From contig JBGFRC010000019.1 in the NCBI GenBank assembly GCA_041695325.1, positions 1 through 64,000 of the forward strand: a DNA stretch of 64,000 bases. Reading direction: 5' to 3'. A program made the position numbers and the translations under genes. Shown here one piece after another: positions 43,352 to 50,777 of the stretch. Position 1 is the stretch's first letter. Each line of letters starts with the position of its first letter. The stretch comes from SURF-13 sp041695325. GTDB lineage: Bacteria > Pseudomonadota > Gammaproteobacteria > SURF-13. The notes beneath the pieces were generated by a model. The model did no database searches, was not told the origin of the DNA, and saw only the letters and a list, made by a program, of their open reading frames with translations.

Positions 43352-44428
43352 TCAGAAGCGGTGATTGATGCCGATGGAGAAGCTGGAAACGTCTCTCCCG
43401 CTGGCGGTGGCCAACTCCGCACCGCTGGCGCTGCCGCGCGTAGCGCCCAAACCATAACGCGCGTTTGTTTCGTTATCGGTGTGGGTGTACAGGGCGTAGG
43501 CTTCGGTGCGTCTGCTGAGCCTGTGCCCAAGACCGGCCACGTACCAGTCCGCGCCGCTGTCCGAGGCAGCGTCATGGTCCCCGGCGCGGGCGTAAGCGAC
43601 TCTCAGGGTGTTGTCGCCCATCTTGTGTGAAAGCGCCAGATACCAGGCCTCGCGATCAACCCGCGTCGCTACACCCTCTTGATCCAACTCCTCGTATACA
43701 AAATTGATCTTGGTGTTATCGTGATTGAAGGTGTAGCCGAGACCGAGCTTCCAGGCTTTGGTATCGAAAATGCGCGTGCCGGTGGTCCCCCCCGTGCTGT
43801 TCGCATCGTTTTCACGGTGCTCGTAGGCCAGCGTGGCGTAGTAGGGAGCGAGGTCGTACACGACCGCCGCGCTGTACCTGTCCCGGTTAACTGCGCCGTC
43901 TTCGTCAGGGCGGTAGGCCGCGAGGAACTGGAAGCCGCTCATCTTCGGGGTGCGGTAGTTGATGCTGTTCGCCTCGCGCGCATCGAAACGCACGAACTCG
44001 CCGGTCACGCTGCCGATGATGGCGTTGTAATCGGCTATGGTATCGCCCCAGTTATCGAGCGGGCCGGTTGAGAGTCTGTAGGCATTGTCCACGATGCCCA
44101 TGAGCAGCGTGCCGAGCGGGGCGCTGAGGCCGACGTAGCTGGTGCGGCCCGCTCCGAATAGCGTACCCGTGGTAGAGGCACCATCATCCAGATTGACCAG
44201 TGTTTCGAATTGGAACAGCGCCCTCAGCCCGTTGCCCAAATCTTCCACCGCCTTGAAGCCCAGGCGAGAGGCATTGCTGGAGACCTCGCTGACGCTGCCT
44301 GCGCCCGAGTCGATCACGTCCACGGACATGCGCGCCTGGCCGTAAATCTCGTAGGGTTTGTCCGCCTGTACCGCAAAAGGCGCCGCGCACAGCGCCGCGA
44401 TGAGCGCCGCGTACAGTTTTTTCTTCAT
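43352..44428 (-). CDS. Gram-negative porin, probably phosphate-regulated
   Basis: 358 aa from the ATG at 44428 (AGGAGAG upstream). Signal peptide MKKKLYAALIAALCAAPFAVQA; 16-strand-porin style N-terminus YEIYGQARMSVDVID, SRLGFKAVEDLGNGLRALFQ and C-terminal SIGINHRF with terminal Phe, the BAM signal. PhoB-box-like repeats upstream and a divergent phoX suggest a PhoE-like role in phosphate or anion uptake; selectivity cannot be read from sequence. Confidence 0.9.
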   Translation of the reverse strand: MKKKLYAALIAALCAAPFAVQADKPYEIYGQARMSVDVIDSGAGSVSEVSSNASRLGFKAVEDLGNGLRALFQFETLVNLDDGASTTGTLFGAGRTSYVGLSAPLGTLLMGIVDNAYRLSTGPLDNWGDTIADYNAIIGSVTGEFVRFDAREANSINYRTPKMSGFQFLAAYRPDEDGAVNRDRYSAAVVYDLAPYYATLAYEHRENDANSTGGTTGTRIFDTKAWKLGLGYTFNHDNTKINFVYEELDQEGVATRVDREAWYLALSHKMGDNTLRVAYARAGDHDAASDSGADWYVAGLGHRLSRRTEAYALYTHTDNETNARYGLGATRGSASGAELATASGRDVSSFSIGINHRF

Positions 44429-44538
44429 GGTTTTACTCTCCTTGACATTTTCGTTGATTATTAACCCGTAGTAAACCGCTGCGCCGAACCCTGCCCGGCT
44501 CACGGCCCTCAAATCTTGCGCCTAGTCTGCGGGAGTCA

Positions 44539-44567
44539 TGTTACATAAAAATGAATAAATTGTTACA
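44539..44567 (-). promoter_or_regulatory. PhoB-box-like repeats before the porin
   Basis: On the minus strand CTGTAAC, TATTCAT and ATGTAAC follow each other with 11-bp period (4-bp AT spacers), like the CTGTCAT half-sites of the Pho box. 110 bp from the porin ATG. The match to consensus is moderate. Confidence 0.5.
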
Positions 44568-44645
44568 GGATAGTTAAGTTTACCCCTTAGCGGCAAGCCG
44601 TGCGCGGTTGCAGATCACCCGCGCCTGCGCTGAACATTCATCCCC

Positions 44646-44663
44646 ATGTCATTTTCCTGTCAC
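44646..44663 (+). promoter_or_regulatory. Pho box before phoX
   Basis: ATGTCAT-TTTC-CTGTCAC: two half-sites in 11-bp register, one or two mismatches from CTGTCAT-N4-CTGTCAT. Ten bases later CATGAT (44674-44679) is a plausible -10, the classical PhoB arrangement. Confidence 0.75.
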
Positions 44664-44709
44664 GCGTTACGTGCATGATGCGCGCTTCCAACATAACTGG
44701 AGGCTAACC

Positions 44710-46662
44710 ATGCATCACCCCGAAGACGACACGATCAGCAATCCGAGTTCAAATGAAAGCTTCGAATCCATCCTGGAAAGAAACCTGTCGCGCCGCCAGG
44801 TTCTGAAAGGCGGCCTCGGCGCGGCGGCGGTAGCGATGTTCGGCCCGCCCCTGTTCGATATGAACAAGGCGCTGGCCGGAACGGATTCCGCGGGCCTTAT
44901 CGGTTTTACCGGCATCAGCCCATCCACCGCCGACACGGTGCGCGTGCCGGCGGGCTACAGCGCCCAGGTGCTGTATAGGTGGGGCGACCCGGCATCGGCG
45001 GGCCCCGCCTTCCTGCAGGATGCAAGCAACTCCGCCGCCGATCAGATGGTGCAGGCGGGCATGCACCATGACGGCATGCACTTCTTTCCGTTCCCGAAGC
45101 GCGGCGCGGGGCGCTCCATCCAGTACTCCTCTGATCGCGGCTTGATGTGCATCAACCACGAGTACACCGACGACGGCCTGCTGCACCCTGGCGGCATGAG
45201 CCCGTGGACCGCGGAAAAGGTCGCCAAGTCCAAGGCCGCGCACGGCGTCTCGGTCATCGAGGTGCGTATGGATGAGGACGGTGAGTGGAAGGTGAAGCGC
45301 CCGTCGGCGTTCGCGCGCCGCATCACCGGCGACACGCCGATACGCATCAGTGGCCCGGTCGCGGGCTCGGATTGGGTAAGGACCCTCGCCGATCCCGCGG
45401 GACTGACCGTGCTCGGCACGCTCAACAACTGCGCCCACGGCTATACCCCCTGGGGCACGTATCTCACCTGCGAGGAAAACTGGAACGGCTACTTCGTGAA
45501 CCGCTCCGGCGCCATCCCTGCCGAGCAGCGCCGCTACGGCATCAGCGCCAACGGCTTCGGCTATCGCTGGCACGAGCACGACGAGCGCTTCGACGCCGCG
45601 CGCCATCCGAACGAGCCCAACCGCTTCGGCTGGGTGGTGGAAATTGATCCGTTCCAGCCGCAGAGCCGGCCGGTCAAGCGCACCGCGCTCGGGCGCATCA
45701 AGCACGAGGGTGCGATCGTGACGCTGGCGCGCGACCAGCGCGTGGTGGTATACACGGGCGACGACGAGCGCTTTGAGTACATTTACAAATTCGTCAGCCG
45801 CGACGCCTTCGACGCGCGCGCGTCAAGCGCCGCGCACAACCGCGACCTGCTCGATCACGGCACGCTGTACGTCGCCCGCTTCAACGCCGACGGCGGCGGC
45901 GAATGGGTCGCGCTCGAGCACGGGCGCAACGGCCTCACCGCCGGGAACGGATTCTCCAGCCAGGCCGAGGTGCTGGTCAAGACCCGCCAGGCCGCGGACC
46001 GCGTGGGCGCCACCAAGATGGACCGTCCGGAGTGGATCGCGGTACATCCGGTGACGGGCGAGGTGTATTGCACGCTCACCAACAACAGCCGGCGCGGCGC
46101 TGCGGGCCAGCCCGCCACCGACGCCGCCAACCCGCGCGCCAACAACGTCTATGGCCACATCATCCGCTGGCGCGAGAGCGGCGCCGACAACGCCGCGCTC
46201 AGCTTCCAGTGGGACGTGTTCGTGCTGTGCGGCGATCCGGCCAACGCCGACCCGGCCAAGCGCGGCAACATCGTCGGCGACATCTACGGCAGCCCTGACG
46301 GCCTGTGGTTCGATGACCGCGGCGTGCTGTGGATCCAAACCGACGTTTCGACCAGTACGCTCAACCGGGGCGACTACGCCAACATGGGCAACAATCAGAT
46401 GCTCGCCTGCGATCCGGCCACCGGCGAAACCCGCCGCTTCCTCACAGGGCCGCGCGGCTGCGAGGTGACGGGCGTAGTCGCCACCCCGGATGGCAAGAAC
46501 CTGTTCGTCAACCTCCAGCACCCGGGTGAAACGGCGGCCGAGCGCGGCGATCCGGCCAATCCCAAGGCCGTCAGCGCCTGGCCCGACGGCGAGGCCGGCG
46601 GCCGTCCGCGCTCCGCAACCGTGGTCATTCGCCGTGATGATGGCGGCGTGATCGGGAGCTAG
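44710..46662 (+). CDS. phoX: PhoX family alkaline phosphatase, Tat-exported
   Basis: 650 aa from the ATG at 44710 (GGAGG upstream). Twin-arginine signal SRRQVLKGGLGAAAVAMFGP (Arg28-Arg29). DUF839/PhoX core: FTGISPSTADTVRVPAGY, CINHEYTDDG, CAHGYTPWGTYLTCEENW, WVVEIDPF and GRIKHEGA. PhoX enzymes are calcium/iron phosphomonoesterases that free phosphate from organic esters. A Pho box precedes it. The TAG stop is part of the CTAG that starts a repeat remnant. Confidence 0.93.
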   Translation: MHHPEDDTISNPSSNESFESILERNLSRRQVLKGGLGAAAVAMFGPPLFDMNKALAGTDSAGLIGFTGISPSTADTVRVPAGYSAQVLYRWGDPASAGPAFLQDASNSAADQMVQAGMHHDGMHFFPFPKRGAGRSIQYSSDRGLMCINHEYTDDGLLHPGGMSPWTAEKVAKSKAAHGVSVIEVRMDEDGEWKVKRPSAFARRITGDTPIRISGPVAGSDWVRTLADPAGLTVLGTLNNCAHGYTPWGTYLTCEENWNGYFVNRSGAIPAEQRRYGISANGFGYRWHEHDERFDAARHPNEPNRFGWVVEIDPFQPQSRPVKRTALGRIKHEGAIVTLARDQRVVVYTGDDERFEYIYKFVSRDAFDARASSAAHNRDLLDHGTLYVARFNADGGGEWVALEHGRNGLTAGNGFSSQAEVLVKTRQAADRVGATKMDRPEWIAVHPVTGEVYCTLTNNSRRGAAGQPATDAANPRANNVYGHIIRWRESGADNAALSFQWDVFVLCGDPANADPAKRGNIVGDIYGSPDGLWFDDRGVLWIQTDVSTSTLNRGDYANMGNNQMLACDPATGETRRFLTGPRGCEVTGVVATPDGKNLFVNLQHPGETAAERGDPANPKAVSAWPDGEAGGRPRSATVVIRRDDGGVIGS

Positions 46663-46730
46663 CAGGCTGTTGAGAAGCAGCCTGCGTGCGGTGCAGGGAC
46701 GCACCGCCCTTTTCCCATACACATACTCTG
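46659..46730. repeat. Truncated element remnant after phoX
   Basis: CTAG then CAGGCTGTTGAGAAGCAGCC is the left end of the type 1 element. From 46686 to about 46725 the sequence matches instead the reverse complement of the inner part of the type 2 element at 50625-50672 (GTGCGGTGCAGGGACGCACC). The right end is missing and a broken gene follows at once. Confidence 0.75.
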
Positions 46731-46732
46731 AC

Positions 46733-46945
46733 GCAAGCATTGCGGGTTCGCATGACGGCACCAACCTGCAAGACGAGCACGGCACCAATACTCCGTGGCT
46801 GGCCGGTTTGCAGTGTCCCTATCGCGTCACCAAACAAAGCGCGCTGTTCCGCGCCGAACGCAGCGGTGGATTCGAGGGCATGGCGCTGTCCAGTGACGGC
46901 GCCTTCGCCGCCATGATTGAAGGCCGTATCACAAGACTAAACTAA
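46733..46945 (+). pseudogene. Fragment of an esterase-like phytase family gene
   Basis: About 70 codons with no start of their own. NTPWLAGLQCPYRVTK and especially SGGFEGMALSSDG resemble the phytase-like esterase family (GFEG-SPDG motif). The 5' part is replaced by repeat sequence and the frame stops at TAA just before another repeat end (GGAACCTCTGATT, 46948). Probably a Pho-regulon gene destroyed by deletion between repeats. Confidence 0.55.
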
Positions 46946-47101
46946 AGGAACCTCTGATTTTCCCGCCCCCCCGGCCCTTGGGACGCCAAAGCCCGCGGGA
47001 GAGCAAGGAGCGTCGAGCCGGAGTTTCACGGAAAACCCGAACGGTTGCCGGGGCATATAAGCCCGCATTTAATCAGGCAATCCTCAATAACTGCGGATCG
47101 C

Positions 47102-47211
47102 GTCATTGCGACGCGCTGATGATCGCCTTTAGCCGAGCTCGCCTTTGGCTGCGAGCAGAGCATGGCGGAAAGCAATCCGGCCTGAAAGGTTACTTCGTTC
47201 CCCGCAATGAC
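47102..47211. repeat. Dispersed GTCATTGCG inverted-repeat element
   Basis: Begins GTCATTGCGACGCGC and ends CCCCGCAATGAC; interior AAAGCAATCCGGCC and TTACTTCGTTCC. This is the widespread intergenic repeat with GTCATTGCGA ends and AAGCAATCC. The whole gap 46946-47302 holds a type 2 repeat end, this element and AT-rich sequence before the next gene; no gene seen. Confidence 0.7.
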
Positions 47212-47302
47212 AATTAATCAGCGTTCCCCTGCAATAAATATTTCACAAATGTTTAATATACTTGGCCGGTTCATGACCGATTGAGTAAGGCGGAGAAGTT
47301 AA

Positions 47303-47593
47303 ATGAGCAAAGACCGTCTGTTTCTGGAACTCTCCACCCCGGCGGGAAATATCATCAGGGTGGGTGACATTTACATCAATGAACAGGGCATTGAGCTCAA
47401 GGTGACAAAAATCCTGAAGCCGGGCGGGGAGAGCGGCGTATACGTGGAGATGGCCCCCACGGACGAGCGCTTGAACGACGCCTGCTGGCAAGGCTATTTA
47501 CTGGTGCTCGCAGACCCCGTGTCGGAAGGAGCCGTGAAGCGCACCCCGCGCGTCTATATAGAAGACATGGACAAGCTGATGCCGGCTGCATAG
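47303..47593 (+). CDS. Small conserved-looking cytosolic protein, function unknown
   Basis: 96 aa, not recognised. No signal or TM. Two beta-rich stretches (NIIRVGDIYINEQGIELKVTK, SGVYVEMAPTDE) suggest a small barrel. Strong ribosome site (AAGGCGGAG) and normal codon use support it as real. Lies 78 nt before the EAL-GGDEF gene. Confidence 0.65.
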   Translation: MSKDRLFLELSTPAGNIIRVGDIYINEQGIELKVTKILKPGGESGVYVEMAPTDERLNDACWQGYLLVLADPVSEGAVKRTPRVYIEDMDKLMPAA

Positions 47594-47671
47594 CATCGTC
47601 ATGGCGTGAACCCGGCGCTTGGCGGCCGGAATTGTTTCCACGCCGAACTTGATCTATGATAGAACGTAAGC

Positions 47672-49516
47672 ATGGCTACTCACCACGTTGAGCAGCACGT
47701 CCCCCCTTCCGCCGATCAGCCGGAAGCGCAGAGGGCGCAGGCCGGGATGCTCCATGACATCATGGGGCAGCGATTGCTCACCCCCTTGTTTCAGCCCATC
47801 GTCACCTTTCCGGACGGTGCGATTTACGGTTATGAAGCCCTGATCCGCGGCCCATCGGACAGCGTGCTGCATACGCCGGGTAATTTGTTCGACACCGCGC
47901 TGCGCTCCGGGCAGCTTTCCAGGCTTGACCTGCTGTGCCGTCAAATCACCTTGCGGTCTTATAAGGAACAGCGTCTCGCCGGCAAGCTGTTTCTGAACAT
48001 CAATCCGGCCACCCTGTTGCAGCCCGATTTCAAGCCCGGCCTCACCCTGCAACACATGGCGGAGCTGGGAATAGGGCCGGAGCAGGTGGTGATGGAGATT
48101 ACCGAGCACACCCCGGTACACGACTATACGGTGTTGCACAACGCGGCGCTGCATTACAAAGCCATGGGTCTGGAAGCGGCCATTGACGACCTGGGCGCGG
48201 GTTATGCTGGGCTGCGGTTGTGGTCGGAGCTGCGCCCCGATTACGTGAAGATAGACATGCACTTCGTGCAGGGTATCCACGAAGACAAGGTCAAGCGCAA
48301 GTTCATCCAATCCATCCATGAAATCGCGCAGACGCTGAATTGCAAGGTGATCGCCGAGGGCATAGAAACCAAGGAGGAATATCTCGCGGTTCGGGAGCTC
48401 GGCATCCTGATGGGACAGGGCTACTATTTTTCCCGCCCGCACGCCATCGCGCCCCGGATGCTGCCGCAGGGCGTAATGACGGCCGGGCGCATGCGCAACG
48501 CGCACTTTTATCTGCGCAGCTCACAGCGTTTCAGCACCACGGCGGCGCTCGTCCTGGTGCGTGCGCCCATCCGCCCCGATCTGCCGTTTCAGGAAGTGGG
48601 CGAGCTGTTTTGCGGCGCGCCGCAGTTAAGCTCCATTCCCGTGGTGCGCGAGGACAACGTGCCGGTCGGCCTGGTGCGGCGTAACCAGTTCATGAACGTC
48701 TACGCCAGCCGTTACGGGCGCGAGCTGCACGGCAAGAAACCCATTGCGCGCTTCATGGACAAAAAACCCCTGATCGTGGATCAGAATCTGCCGCTGGAGA
48801 AGCTGAGCAAGCTCGTCACCAGCGAATCGGGGATGCAGATGAACGATGAATTCATCATCACCGCGCGCGGCCAATACGTCGGCGTGGGCACACTCATCGA
48901 CCTGCTGCGCAAGATCACCGACCTGCAGGTGCGCAACGCCCGCTACGCCAACCCGCTTACCCTGCTGCCCGGCAGCGTGCCCATCAACGAATGTCTGGAC
49001 GGCTTGCTGCAAAAGCGCTGGGGCTTCGTCCTGTGCCATTGCGACCTGGACAATTTCAAACCCTTCAATGACGTCTATGGTTACACCCGCGGCGATGAGG
49101 TGATTAAATTGCTCGCCGATATTCTCGTTGAGCATGCGCATGACAAGCACGACTTCGTAGGCCACATCGGCGGCGACGATTTTATCGCGGCGTTTTTGAG
49201 CCAGGACTGGCAGCAGCGCTGCCGTTCCATCCTGCAGCGCTTCGAACGCGAAATCCCACGATTCTACGACGCCGAGCACCGCGCGGCGGGGGGCATGTGG
49301 GCCAAGGATCGGCGCGGTCATGAACTGTTTCACCCGCTCATGAGCCTCTCCATCGCCGCCGTGGAAGCGCCCGCCGGACGCTTTTCCTCACATCACGAAA
49401 TTTCCGCGCGCGTCAGTGAAATCAAGCACCTCGCCAAGAGCATGAGCGGCAACAGCCTGTTCATAGACCGCCGCACGGTGGACTGCTCAGCCGGCCAATT
49501 GCCGCTTCCAAATTAG
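47672..49516 (+). CDS. EAL-CBS-GGDEF protein (c-di-GMP signalling)
   Basis: 614 aa, no TM. EAL phosphodiesterase domain first (~30-270): YEALIRG, LNINP, MEITEH, DDLGAGYAG (usual DDFGTGY), YVKIDM, VIAEGIET, QGYYFSRP; all metal and catalytic acids are kept. A CBS-pair region follows (~285-420), then GGDEF (~440-600) with GGDDF at 500-504. The EAL half looks active. The GGDEF half has Asp for Glu at the fourth position, so may be weak or regulatory. Could tune MshE and the pilus. Confidence 0.9.
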   Translation: MATHHVEQHVPPSADQPEAQRAQAGMLHDIMGQRLLTPLFQPIVTFPDGAIYGYEALIRGPSDSVLHTPGNLFDTALRSGQLSRLDLLCRQITLRSYKEQRLAGKLFLNINPATLLQPDFKPGLTLQHMAELGIGPEQVVMEITEHTPVHDYTVLHNAALHYKAMGLEAAIDDLGAGYAGLRLWSELRPDYVKIDMHFVQGIHEDKVKRKFIQSIHEIAQTLNCKVIAEGIETKEEYLAVRELGILMGQGYYFSRPHAIAPRMLPQGVMTAGRMRNAHFYLRSSQRFSTTAALVLVRAPIRPDLPFQEVGELFCGAPQLSSIPVVREDNVPVGLVRRNQFMNVYASRYGRELHGKKPIARFMDKKPLIVDQNLPLEKLSKLVTSESGMQMNDEFIITARGQYVGVGTLIDLLRKITDLQVRNARYANPLTLLPGSVPINECLDGLLQKRWGFVLCHCDLDNFKPFNDVYGYTRGDEVIKLLADILVEHAHDKHDFVGHIGGDDFIAAFLSQDWQQRCRSILQRFEREIPRFYDAEHRAAGGMWAKDRRGHELFHPLMSLSIAAVEAPAGRFSSHHEISARVSEIKHLAKSMSGNSLFIDRRTVDCSAGQLPLPN

Positions 49517-49577
49517 CCCGAGGACGCAGAAAAAATCCTCCCCCGGCTTTTCTGGCAGCCTGCCGAAAATCCCCGCC

Positions 49578-49617
49578 TTGTAACACAACTGTAATGTTTT
49601 TACACTTTAATAGTCAT
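49578..49617 (+). promoter_or_regulatory. Pho-box-like array before phoB
   Basis: Four heptamers in 11-bp register: TTGTAAC, CTGTAAT, TTACACT, TAGTCAT, separated by 4-bp AT-rich spacers, ending 26 bp before the phoB GTG. Suggests PhoB autoregulation. Confidence 0.6.
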
Positions 49618-49643
49618 AAACGGCAGAGACCCATCCAGCCACC

Positions 49644-50408
49644 GTGGCCAATACGATACTGATCGTGGATGACGAGCCGGCCATCTGTGAGATGACCGGC
49701 TTCGCGCTCGCGCGCGCGGGCTATGACCACAGCGAGGCGCACAATGCCGAACAGGCGCAGGCGAAAATCAACGCCGAACCTCCGCTGTTGATCCTGCTCG
49801 ACTGGATGCTGCCGGGCTTAAGCGGCCTGGACTTCGCGCGCCGCCTGAAACGCGAGGAGGCGACGCGCGCGATACCCATCATCATGCTCACCGCGCGCGG
49901 CGAAGAGGCCGACAAGATCAAGGGCCTGGAAACCGGCGCCGACGATTACATCACCAAGCCGTTCTCGCCCAATGAGCTGCTGGCGCGCATCCGCGCGGTG
50001 TTGCGCCGCACCGCGCCTCAGGCCACCGACGACGCCGTTGAAATCGCCCACCTGCATCTTGATCCCGCCAGCCACCGCGTGAGCTCGCGCGGGCACGCCG
50101 TGGACATGGGGCCCACGGAATTCCGCCTGTTGCATTTTTTCATGACTCACGCCGGGCGCGTGTACAGCCGCAGCCAATTGCTCGATCTGGTGTGGGGCAG
50201 GAACGTCTACATCGGCGAGCGCACCGTGGACGTGCACATCCGCCGTCTGCGCCTGGCGCTGAAGAAATACGGTCACGACCACCTGATAGAAACCGTGCGC
50301 GGCTCAGGTTACCGCTTCTTTGCGCCAGCCCAAACCCCCCAGCCGTTCGACAAGCTCACGGCCACCTCCTTTGAAAAAGGGGTCGAGCGTAAGCGAGGGG
50401 GGACTTAA
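49644..50408 (+). CDS. phoB: Phosphate regulon response regulator PhoB
   Basis: 254 aa from GTG 49644. Receiver with LIVDDEPAICEM, phosphorylation Asp in LLDWMLPGLSG, MLTARGEEADKIKGLETGADDYITKPFS; winged-helix DNA-binding domain with FRLLHFFMTHAGRVYSRSQLLDLVWG and TVDVHIRRLRLALKK. The usual end is near GSGYRFF. The tail after it (TATSFEKGVERKRGGT) is repeat-derived, and the stop is the TTAA of the following element. No phoR follows, so the kinase must be elsewhere. Confidence 0.93.
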   Translation: MANTILIVDDEPAICEMTGFALARAGYDHSEAHNAEQAQAKINAEPPLLILLDWMLPGLSGLDFARRLKREEATRAIPIIMLTARGEEADKIKGLETGADDYITKPFSPNELLARIRAVLRRTAPQATDDAVEIAHLHLDPASHRVSSRGHAVDMGPTEFRLLHFFMTHAGRVYSRSQLLDLVWGRNVYIGERTVDVHIRRLRLALKKYGHDHLIETVRGSGYRFFAPAQTPQPFDKLTATSFEKGVERKRGGT

Positions 50409-50701
50409 GGAAGCTCCGAATAAGTCCATCCTGCGACGCACAGGGATGTGCTAGTGTCGCGGGAGGCAGGATGCCGTGAGCGACTACTTCTCAGGGCACG
50501 GCCGCTCCTGCGCATCCCTGCGCCCGTCTGCCTGCTGCAGGCAGGCGGCATTGGGGCGTCCCTGCCCGGCAAAAAGCAAAAACGCGGCTATATGATTTCT
50601 TGTGGCGCTTTTCTTCATTTTTCAAACACGTATGTGTATGGAAAAAGGGCGGTGCGTCCCTGCACCGCACGGAACCTCTGACTTAATCAGAGGTTCCTTA
50701 A
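50405..50701. repeat. MITE-like element (type 2) on the phoB stop codon
   Basis: TTAA at 50405-50408 and 50698-50701 flank 289 bp. Left end GGAAGCTCCGAATAAGTCC; right end is the reverse complement of GGAACCTCTGATTAAGTCAG. Core CATTTTTCAAACACG shared with other copies. The rest of the gap to 50777 (two copies of GACCCCATTGGGTT) has no gene. Confidence 0.8.
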
Positions 50702-50777
50702 AGAATTTTATGTCAAGAAAATAGACCTGACCCCATTGGGTTTGACCCCATTGGGTTCAGGTTCTCCAATCTGCGGG

